This document shows, piece by piece, positions 57,142-64,000 of a DNA stretch of 64,000 nucleotides. Positions within the stretch are counted from its first letter, which is position 1. Every line of letters begins with the position of its first letter. The notes beneath the pieces are model-generated. The model ran no database searches, had not been told where the DNA came from, and saw only the letters and a list, made by a program, of their open reading frames with translations. The DNA lies in NCBI RefSeq assembly GCF_000230995.2, contig NC_019973.1, positions 5,842,001-5,906,000 on the forward strand, in the 5' to 3' direction. This DNA comes from Mesorhizobium australicum WSM2073. GTDB lineage: Bacteria; Pseudomonadota; Alphaproteobacteria; Rhizobiales; Rhizobiaceae. Both the position numbers and the translations under genes were made by a program.

Positions 57142-58428
57142 TCACCCGTTGCGTAGCTTCCTCCTCTGGTGCGGAGGGTGAGGGGCTTCAGATTGTTCCT
57201 GTTCGCCGGAGGTCGGAAAAGGTGTGATCGACCAATTGATTAAGTTGACGGCTCCCTCAAGTATCGTCTCGGTCTCAGAATAGCTGGGTGAAGCAGCGAC
57301 GACATGTCCGATGCGGTCTCGATAGTCGCCTTTCCTGACGATCGGTGTCTTGGGTTTGGCGTACAATTCCACCTCGGCGACGCCAGGTAAACCAGCCGCC
57401 TGACAGTCGCCACTGATCCAATCTAGGGTGCCATCGCGATCTGCGATCAGGAACCGCGCGCCCGCAGAATGCGAATACTTTTTGCGCAAATCCGATCCCT
57501 CGCCGACCGTTAGCTTGATGTGCTCGGTGACGAGGTCGACGCCGTAAGCCAGCTGAACCAGCTGAGGATTGGCCCCACCCGCAATGCGCGGATTGACTTC
57601 AATGACGACGGGGCCACGCTTCGTCCACCGGAATTCAACGAAGGATGGCCCCCAGCCAAGGCCGAGAGCTCGCAAACAGCTGAGCGAAAGGTCGGCGATG
57701 CATTTATACTCCTCACTAGTCAGCGGGGCTGGATGGATGTACTCACGAAAGATGAAATGCGGTGGGGGGCCGAATTCAGCGGCCTCAATCCCAATGACTT
57801 CATTTCCCATTATGTCAGCGCTATAGTGCGGGCCTTGTGCGAATTCTTCGACCAATATACGCGGCGAAGACCGGTGCCTCCCGCTCAATAGATAGGTCGC
57901 ATGTTCGGCTAGATCATCGACGTTGCGGCACAAGCGAACCCCAATGCTTCCGCTGCCTAGGGCTGGCTTGATAACCACCGGCAGACCGATCTGCGCGACA
58001 GCGCTTTCAACCTCCGCCGCATTCGCTGCCAAGCGATAAGAAGGCATTGGAACGCCGGCCTCCGCGAGGAGCTGACGTTGAGTAAATTTGTTGCAGCATC
58101 CTTCAATCGATGCGGGGTTCGGCCCCGGTAAATCGAAATACCGGCAGAGCTGGCCAACTGTGGCATAGATCGACTCGTCGTCGCCCGCAAAGCCCGTAAT
58201 GCCAGCAATGTCATACGTCCCACCCAGCCGGGAGCATTCGTAGATCAGCGCATCGAGACTGTTTGTATCGACACGGATTGTCTCGATGCTTTCCGCCGCA
58301 AGGTAGTCGTACCGAGCTGGATCAGCCGACAGGGTGATTGGATGAAGACCAAGGCGCTGGGCTGCTTTCATATACAGCAGTCCGATACGATTATGCCCTT
58401 CAACCAGGATGAGCGCTCTTCTTGTCAT
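57142..58428 (-). CDS. ATP-grasp ligase 2 (PvsA / amino-acid-ligase-like)
   Basis: 428 residues, paralogue of 44089-45309. ATP-grasp features are RQLLAEAGVPMPSYRLAANA, LPVVIKPALGSGSIGV, RILVEEFAQGPHY and VVIEVNPRIAGG. The last 20 residues (after WSITPFPTSGEQ) are not shared with the paralogue and may have been added by the IS481 joint at 57060-57140. ATG 58428 follows GGAGAGTGAAC. It shares an upstream element with ligase 1. Two related ligases plus a Ddl-like enzyme could join more than one amino acid. Confidence 0.82.
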   Translation of the reverse strand: MTRRALILVEGHNRIGLLYMKAAQRLGLHPITLSADPARYDYLAAESIETIRVDTNSLDALIYECSRLGGTYDIAGITGFAGDDESIYATVGQLCRYFDLPGPNPASIEGCCNKFTQRQLLAEAGVPMPSYRLAANAAEVESAVAQIGLPVVIKPALGSGSIGVRLCRNVDDLAEHATYLLSGRHRSSPRILVEEFAQGPHYSADIMGNEVIGIEAAEFGPPPHFIFREYIHPAPLTSEEYKCIADLSLSCLRALGLGWGPSFVEFRWTKRGPVVIEVNPRIAGGANPQLVQLAYGVDLVTEHIKLTVGEGSDLRKKYSHSAGARFLIADRDGTLDWISGDCQAAGLPGVAEVELYAKPKTPIVRKGDYRDRIGHVVAASPSYSETETILEGAVNLINWSITPFPTSGEQEQSEAPHPPHQRRKLRNG

Positions 58429-58519
58429 TGGCTGTTCACTCTCCGTTGGGTGCTGTCCGGCTGCCTGAGCGTCAATAGGCGTCGGCTTCTTGTGCCCTAC
58501 CGAGCCTCAGACCCTTGCG

Positions 58520-58587
58520 GTGAAGGTAACATTGTCAGCGACTTGCGGTTGCAAAGATACTGTAAAGATGTTTGAAGGATCTGTTGC
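58520..58587 (-). promoter_or_regulatory. Conserved upstream element of ATP-grasp gene 2
   Basis: Gene-strand sequence from 58587 reads GCAACAGATCCTTCAAACA, then GTATCTTTGCAACCGCAAG and CGCTGACAATGTTAC. It aligns with 43926-43992 before ligase 1 over about 65 bp. Confidence 0.5.
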
Positions 58588-58924
58588 AGGGTTATGGTTA
58601 GCAGCGGTCGGCGGCCGCCTATCCGGAGTCGGCGAGTTCTCCGTGAGAGAAGGCGACGACGCCTCACCATCGATCTGTCGGTCTTGGCACGACGCCGCCG
58701 GCGCGACGTGGCAATAGAGGCGGCGTCGACGACATGGCTTTCGATCCCTCGGCCGTGCCAGCAGTCCTGTGATATCGCCGCCGCGGACCGCATGTTTCGA
58801 CATCTTCTCCCCACTGCGCGGCGACAGCGAGCTGATCAACCAGGTCGATTTGCTGAGTTCCAAAGAAACGAAGATCGCGCCAAGATCGGTGGATAGCGGC
58901 AGGCGCCGCAGATCGATCGGCTAC
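58588..58924. other. Spacer, no gene recognised
   Basis: Open frames on both strands here lack recognisable motifs. The right side passes into an IS481 relic. Confidence 0.4.
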
Positions 58925-59207
58925 AACACGCATCGAACATCGAACCACAAAGCCAAAGCACCCATGGACCAACGGCCGGGTCGAGAGAATGAACCGGACC
59001 ATCGAGGACGCCACCGTCCAGCGCTTCCACTATGAGAGCCACGATCAGCTCCGGCAGCATTTCACCGACTTCGTCGCTGCGTACAACTTCGCTCGCAGGC
59101 TCAAGACCCTCAAGGGCCTCACGCCCTACGAGTTCATTTGCAAGGCATGGGCTGCACAGCAGAACGCTTCAAGCTTGATCCGCTCCGCAAATGCCGGGAC
59201 TTCTCTA
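58925..59207 (+). pseudogene. IS481-family transposase, C-terminal relic
   Basis: Reads IEHRTTKPKHPWTNGRVERM, NRTIEDATVQRFHYESHDQL and LKTLKGLTPYEFICKAWAAQ. It matches the relic at 10800-11290 closely at peptide level. Confidence 0.85.
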
Positions 59208-59232
59208 TTCGGCGTGTTGAAGGCAATCGCTT

Positions 59233-59690
59233 TCAAGCTTCCTCTACCACGCGCATTTGATGTCTTTCGCGAGGCCGTGCTTCTCTTCGGGATCGGCGCG
59301 TTGGCCCTCCCAGCATGGGATCAGTTGGAGTGAAGGGGACAACATAAACAGCGTTCTCACCATGTTGCCGCGGTGGAAACGAGTCCCGGCACGTCCTCTC
59401 TTCATCCTCCGTCCCGCGAAGGACATTCATCCGCCCCTGGCGGATCTGGTTATCGGATGTTCTCCCTTTCGTTTGGTGGACCCGCTTTATCACCGCCGTC
59501 GCTTCCTCTCGCGCCCACCGGAACTCATTGCCATCGGACCATATTCTGTGCAGGGCATGGGCAACGGTCGCTCTTTGTCGGCCCCGGCGCTTAGCGACGT
59601 TCATCGCCCAAGCTTTCAGCCATGACCACTTTTTCATCACCGTCAGCAAGACTTGAGCGGCTTCATAAAGTAGCGTTCGCATCATGGCGT
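59233..59690 (-). pseudogene. IS110-family transposase, C-terminal relic
   Basis: The minus strand reads MMRTLLYEAAQVLLTVMKKW, SWLKAWAMNVAKRRG and ALHRIWSDGNEFRWAREEA, the C-terminal end of an IS110 transposase. The downstream part is typical IS110 3' flank. The N-terminal half is absent. Confidence 0.75.
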
Positions 59691-59699
59691 CACCGCAGG

Positions 59700-60360
59700 G
59701 AATACGTAAGGCTTCGACAGCATGCTGACGCGCGCGCTCGTTGCGGCACGCACCAGGCTGGTCAGGATCACGACCGAACTCTCAAACCAGATCCGAGGGC
59801 TCATGAAGACATTCGGACTGCTTGTTCCCGCCGGCAAAGGAAGCACGTTCGAGAGGAATGTCCGCAATCTCCTTGTCGACCAGGACGGCCTCCTATCGTG
59901 CTGCCGAGGCTGGAAGCCTGGCGCAACATGCGCGTTCGGGCCGCGGAACTCGGGCGTCAGCTTGTCGCTGGTGCGCGTCAAAGCCGAGCGATCCCCGGTG
60001 TCGGCGCAATCACCGCGACTTCGTTCGTGACCGCCGTTGAGGAGCCGGACAACTTCAAGAAATCTCGCTCCGTCGGCGCCTGGCTTGGCCTGACTACCCG
60101 ACGATACCAATCGGGAGAGGTCGACTATGATGGCCACATATCCCGGCGGGGCGATCGTCATTTGCGGGGGCTTCTCTACGAAGCTGCGACGGTCCCGCAG
60201 CTGCGCCGACAGCAGCCTGCGAACATGGGGTCTAAAACTCCGAGAGAGGATAGGCTTCAAACGAGCCGCCGTTGCCGTAGCCCGCAAACTGGCGGTGACA
60301 ATGCATGCGATGCTCAAGACCGGCGAGTTCTTCGACAGGACCGCTGGCGCGACAGCATGA
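59700..60360 (+). pseudogene. IS110-family transposase relic (second type)
   Basis: In shifting plus frames: LVAARTRLVRITTELSNQIR then GLMKTFGLLVPAGKGSTFE, IPGVGAITATSFVTAVEEPD then NFKKSRSVGAWLGLTTRRYQ, and AAVAVARKLAVTMHAMLKTG. The DEDD N-terminus is missing. At least two frameshifts are present. Confidence 0.82.
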
Positions 60361-60543
60361 CGGCTTTAAGGATCGCGTTCAGTCTCTGAGCGCGCCGAGA
60401 CGTCCCTGCCGGGGCGTGGACAGAGCCATTCCGCTGATGGGTTGCACCGCTGGCTCAGCTGAGTGCGGTGCTGCGCTTCTGGCTGATGGGAACGAGGTCA
60501 CGTCTTTCAGCAGCCTCGACCGCAGGAAAGGGAGAAGCGCAGC

Positions 60544-61530
60544 ATGAAACACTATTGTGCACTGGATGTATCGGTGGAAGAGACCGCGGTTTGCATCATT
60601 GATGAAACAGGAACAATTTGCCGCGAAACAAAGGTTACTACTCACCCCGATGATTTGATCTCGGTGATAAAGGACCCGAAGTGGCAGATTGAGCGGATCG
60701 GTCTTGAAGCCGGACCACTGTCGCAATGGCTTTACGAGGGACTTGCCAAGGCAGGACTGCCCGTGATCTGCATTGAGACCAGGCATGCCAAGGCATTTGA
60801 AAGCTCAACCGAATAAGACCGACCGTAACGATGCCCGTGGGATAGCCCAGATGATGCGCGTCAATCTCTATCGGCCTGTGCATGTGAAGACCCTGACGAG
60901 CCAGAAGCACTGGGCATTGCTGACAGCGCGCAAACTCTTGCAGGGAAAAGCCATCGCCATCGAGAATGACATTCGCGGATTGTTGCGCAATTTCGGCCTG
61001 AAAGTCGGATTGGTTGGAAAGGTTAAATTCGAGGAGCGGATCAATGGTCTCGTCGAAGACAGGCCTGAGCGACATCATGCAGCCTTTGTTGACTGGGCGC
61101 AAATTGCTGCGCCAAGAGTTCACCAAGCTGCACAAGAAGGTCTTGGATTTGGTCCGTGAGGATGAAGTCTGCCGCCGGTTAACGACGATCCCCGGCGTCG
61201 GGCCCGTTGTCGCTCTGACCTATACGGCAACCATCGATATACCTGCGCGGTTTGCACATTCAAAGGCAGTTGGTTCGGTGCTCGGCATGACGCCGTATCC
61301 TGTTGTGGTGACGCGATGATGCGATCCCTGCTTTAGCAGCGCAGGTCCTGCTGGCTAATGTCAAGAAATGATCTTGGCTAAAAGCCTGGGCGGTGAATAT
61401 CGCCAAACACCGCGGCAGGCAAAAGGCGGTTGTAGCCTTGGCCCGACGGCTTGCGGTGATCATGCATCGCATGTGGGGTGACGGGACCGAATTCTGCTGG
61501 ACACGGGAGAGCTTGCCTGTTGCTGCGTAA
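60544..61530 (+). pseudogene. IS110-family transposase, nearly full length but frameshifted
   Basis: GGGAGAAG precedes ATG 60544. HYCALDVSVEETAVCIIDET is the first catalytic Asp region, followed by NKTDRNDARGIAQMMRVNLY. The next frame gives LTTIPGVGPVVALTYTATID, and last AVNIAKHRGRQKAVVALARR up to the stop near 61530. Breaks lie near 60805, 61055 and 61310. Confidence 0.82.
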
Positions 61531-61581
61531 TTAGCAACCAGGATAGCGAGAGCCAAAGGAGACAATAAGATTCCGCCGTCG

Positions 61582-62409
61582 GTGGAAAGTTGTCCTTCGC
61601 AGGGTCGGGCGGCTTGGCCACCGCTGGTCCTGTTCAAGGCGCTTTTACTGCAGTCGCTGTACGGACTTTCGGACCGTGAGTTGGAAGAGGCGCTTGGCGA
61701 CCGGCTGTCGTTCCGGCGCTTTGTCGGGCTCGGGCTGGAGGAGAGCATTCCCGATCACACGGTGCTTTCGCGCTTTCGCAATCTGCTTGTCGGCGAAGGT
61801 CTGCTTGATAAGTTGTTTGGTGAACTGGACCGGCAGTTGGAGAAGGCCGGCGTTATCCTGAAGCGTGGCACGATGCTGGATGCCACGCTGATCAATGCGG
61901 TCTCATTGCCGCCGACGGACGAGCGGACCTCAAAGGAAGCGGACGCCCGTGGCACCGTGCGGCAGGGCAAGGGCGGCTTCACCTTCGGCTACAAGGCTCA
62001 TGTCGGGGTGGATGAGGGCTCTGGCCTGATCCGCACGGTGATCACCACACTAGCCAACGTCAACGACACGGTGATGGCCGATGCCTTGATCTGCGGAGAC
62101 GAGAAGACGGTGTGGGCGGACGCCGCTTACGACACCCCTGCTCGCCGCGCCCGGCTCAAGGCCGAGGGCAAGAAGGTGCGCATTGCGCGCCGCCCCAACA
62201 AGCATCATCCGCAGTTGCCGCCGCTGCTCAAGCACTACAATCGCCTGATCGCAAGACGCCGCGCGACGGTCGAGACTACCTTTGCCACGCTCAAAAACCG
62301 CATGAAGCTGACCGCGATCCGTTATGTCGGGCTGGCCAAGGCGACCGCCCAGCTGACGATGGCGGCGACCGCATTCAACATGCGCGGATGGGCCGCCATC
62401 ACGGGATAG
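61582..62409 (+). pseudogene. IS5-family transposase, 5' truncated
   Basis: 275 open codons cover the catalytic part: LSDRELEEALGDRLSFRRFV, first Asp in LDATLINA, second in WADAAYDTPARR and Glu in RRRATVETTFATLKNRMKL. The usual first 50-60 residues are replaced, since the frame begins at the IS110 boundary. It is the best-preserved transposase in the window but lacks its own start region. Confidence 0.8.
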
Positions 62410-62795
62410 GTGCGCCTACAATCCGGCCGTAAGAGGCCGCACCGCCGCCAAAACCCCACCAAGGCGCTAGAGCTCAAGATTACGAGCGAAATCCCTGCAA
62501 TCCGATCCCTTCAAACATCCCTCCGCTACTGCGCAACAGGCCCATAATGGGAGGGCCACAAAGGCCGAGCCCGGAGAGAAGCGCGATACTGCGAAGACAT
62601 CAATGACCATTGGTGCGGATGGTCAGAAGGTGTTTGACCTCACCACGCCAAATAGAGCAGACAACCCATATAAACATCTAGTGTTGGTGTTCGACAAGGT
62701 CGCAGAGCTCGACAGAGCCCGGTAGGGAGAGTTCTCTCAGCGCACCTCGCCGAGGTGCGGCGCGTCGTCGCCGTATTTGCGTAGCTTGACAAAGC
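62410..62795. other. Spacer, no gene recognised
   Basis: About 385 bases from the IS5 end to the duplicated IPNS-like 3' end. Short frames only. Confidence 0.45.
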
Positions 62796-63004
62796 CCGAA
62801 CTATCTACTGCAACTCTCGCGCCCGCCCAGCGCCGTTCCGAGTTTCCCAGATCGAGTCAAAGTTGCGTAACATCACTTCCGCAACGCTAAAGGTTTGCTT
62901 CCCTTGCCGGGAAGTTAGGCGAGCGTCGATGTCCGGATAGATAAAGAAGGGAAGGGAAATTCGTTCGGCCGGACCGGTGTGCACGACCTGATGGGGCGTG
63001 CTCT
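62796..63004 (-). repeat. Duplicated 3' end of IPNS-like gene (partner 56329-56537)
   Basis: Right-hand partner of the 209-bp duplication. Both borders fall within a few bases of CCGAACTATC on one side and GTGCTCT on the other. Confidence 0.9.
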
Positions 63005-63734
63005 TAAAGCGGTCTTCGCTCAAGGCCTGAAGCATGTCGCCCAGATTGACAACGAGACTGTCGGGCAAGCTCGGTGCCGGCACCCAGCGCCCCCCGAACC
63101 AGACCTGCAAGGAGCGCGTCGGGAGTTCTTCCTGCAGCAGCAGCGTGAAGAACCCATTGTCGGTATGCTTTCCGGCTGTGCCACCAGTAGACGGATACCG
63201 GATCACGCGCTGCAGGACGGTCGGCGGGCTGAAATGGCGTCGGAACCAGCCCTCTTCCATTTCGAGCAGGTCGGCCAGCGCGCTTCCGAGCTTCGGCACA
63301 ACCTCATTGACCACGGTAGCCTGCAAAGCAAGCAGGCTTCGGGCAAAACCAGGAGCCAACGCGTCATCCGGAAGGTGTGTGCGTCCGGCAAACAGGCGCC
63401 GGTCACCTTCGTTCTCTATCCCGAGGTCGAACATTTCCTTCGGATCGGGACCAGCCTCGGGATGTAGCACCTCGCCGTGCAAGGGACTGTATCCACGGGC
63501 GGTAGTGGGGTACACGTCTTGGGCGGCGTGGCCGAAACGTTCCTTTGTCGATTGTGGCAACGCGAAGAACCGCCGGGAAGCCTGGATGGCTTCTGTAATC
63601 TGTTCTTTCGGGATGCCGTGCTCAAGGTAGAAGAACCCGTACTCCTCGCATGCCAGGCGCAGGCGCTCGCGCTCTTCGTGTCGCGTTGCATCGGCTGTCA
63701 ATTTTGTCAGTGAGATTTGCGGTAGCGTGATCAT
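62805..63734 (-). CDS. Isopenicillin-N-synthase-like 2-oxoglutarate/Fe(II) oxygenase, intact copy
   Basis: 309 residues. The N-terminal DIOX_N domain (about 3-100) reads ITLPQISLTKL and EEYGFFYLEHGIP. The 2OG-FeII_Oxy domain (about 175-275) has His190-x-Asp192 (GKHTDNGFF), His248 (STPHQVV) and the Arg258-x-Ser260 2-oxoglutarate clasp. Residues are complete for an active Fe(II) enzyme that hydroxylates, desaturates or cyclises a small amino-acid-type substrate. The ATG overlaps the stop of a truncated methyltransferase frame at 63731, the same joint as in the left copy at 51360. It lies downstream of no complete partner here, so expression is uncertain. Confidence 0.88.
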   Translation of the reverse strand: MITLPQISLTKLTADATRHEERERLRLACEEYGFFYLEHGIPKEQITEAIQASRRFFALPQSTKERFGHAAQDVYPTTARGYSPLHGEVLHPEAGPDPKEMFDLGIENEGDRRLFAGRTHLPDDALAPGFARSLLALQATVVNEVVPKLGSALADLLEMEEGWFRRHFSPPTVLQRVIRYPSTGGTAGKHTDNGFFTLLLQEELPTRSLQVWFGGRWVPAPSLPDSLVVNLGDMLQALSEDRFKSTPHQVVHTGPAERISLPFFIYPDIDARLTSRQGKQTFSVAEVMLRNFDSIWETRNGAGRARELQ

Positions 63735-63909
63735 AGCTGCTTCTCCGTTCGCGCATTGGCTTTATGGGTCACTTGGAAAACCCAGTAGTGGGCGCCCTCC
63801 TCCGCGAGGTATCTGCCGTTGCTTAAACACTGTGCCGTCACAAGCAGGTCCTCATCCTGCAGACGCCGCACCTCATCTTCAAAGGATGTGGCCTCCGCCA
63901 TAGCTTTTC
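63445..63909 (-). repeat. Segmental duplication, right copy (left copy 51074-51537)
   Basis: It is nearly identical to 51074-51537. It ends in the methyltransferase gene near 63909, where sequence becomes unrelated up to the window edge. Confidence 0.9.
63731..63909 (-). pseudogene. Methyltransferase, C-terminal fragment
   Basis: It encodes the last 55 codons of the protein at 51360-52067 (RRLQDEDLLVTAQCLSNGRY; GAHYWVFQVTHKANARTEKQ). The upstream part is missing, and 63910-64000 holds no gene I recognise. Confidence 0.85.
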
Positions 63910-64000
63910 ATGTCCACCAGAGAACAAGATCCGCCCGTGCGAACCCGAAAAAGCTGTTCAGCACTAGGCGAGGCTTTCCGTTGCCTGATTGACCGGTGAC

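Noticed and set aside
1..64000. CRISPR arrays, tRNA or rRNA genes, riboswitches
   Set aside because: No regularly spaced short repeats, no cloverleaf-type sequence with a CCA end and no rRNA words were noticed; a dedicated scan was not possible.

Overview
The window looks like an accessory replicon or symbiosis island of a rhizobium-type alphaproteobacterium (Rhizobiales). The grounds are the gene families (Ehu/Dpp-type ABC transporters, ectoine/betaine-type catabolic enzymes, RpiR and GlxA/AraC regulators), the dense insertion-sequence debris (IS3, IS5, IS6, IS21, IS66, IS110, IS481, IS630, ISAzo13 relics), and a recurrent LysR-type operator that resembles the rhizobial nod box. Genus cannot be fixed from the sequence alone. 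No rRNA, tRNA, CRISPR array or replication origin was seen.

Layout. (1) 1-28 kb, a scattered 'amide/peptide' regulon: partial DoeB-like deacylase (1-492, -), M24/creatinase-like hydrolase (2337-3497, -), Asp/Glu racemase-like protein (4811-5542, +), amino-acid ABC transporter (5988-8722, +), MFS_3 exporter (9133-10803, +), DUF2817 zinc hydrolase (12909-14006, -), CocE/NonD hydrolase (15879-17861, +), amidase (18774-20204, -) and a Dpp-type peptide ABC operon (21849-27397, -). Eight of these nine transcription units carry the same element 120-240 bp upstream: ATC-N9-GAT, then six bases, then ATC/ATA, then a stretch ending near ATTTGAC, always in the orientation of the gene. IS relics lie between the units. 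(2) 27.8-30.3 kb: gene relics (EhuB, dimethylglycine dehydrogenase, mandelate racemase, EtfB) and an IS5 element. (3) 30.4-42 kb, a catabolic block: class-III aminotransferase, dimethylglycine-dehydrogenase-like enzyme and a full amino-acid ABC transporter in one direction, MmgE/PrpD, and on the other strand RpiR, a CMD-family protein and a GlxA-type regulator. (4) 42-58.4 kb: a five-gene operon (Rieske oxygenase, aldehyde dehydrogenase, CMD protein, mandelate-racemase-family enzyme, zinc-type alcohol dehydrogenase), two paralogous ATP-grasp ligases (44089-45309 and 57142-58428), a D-Ala-D-Ala-ligase-like ATP-grasp enzyme, and a translationally coupled dehydrogenase/methyltransferase/isopenicillin-N-synthase-like set. 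(5) 58.5-64 kb: IS110/IS481/IS5 remnants and an intact copy of the isopenicillin-N-synthase-like gene.

How the genes may work together (inference). Regions 1 and 3 look like import and stepwise breakdown of acylated, amidated or N-methylated amino-acid compounds. Import is by ABC transporters, cleavage by amidase, M24, AspA, DUF2817 or CocE hydrolases, and demethylation or deamination by the Rieske and dimethylglycine-dehydrogenase-like enzymes. Region 4 adds what may be a small-peptide or modified-amino-acid biosynthetic set (three ATP-grasp enzymes, a 2-oxoglutarate/Fe oxygenase-fold enzyme, a methyltransferase and a dehydrogenase), broken up by segmental duplication. Many genes survive as an intact copy plus a decayed fragment elsewhere in the same window, so this is a repeatedly rearranged region. 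Similarity statements come from motif recognition by eye, not from database searches.
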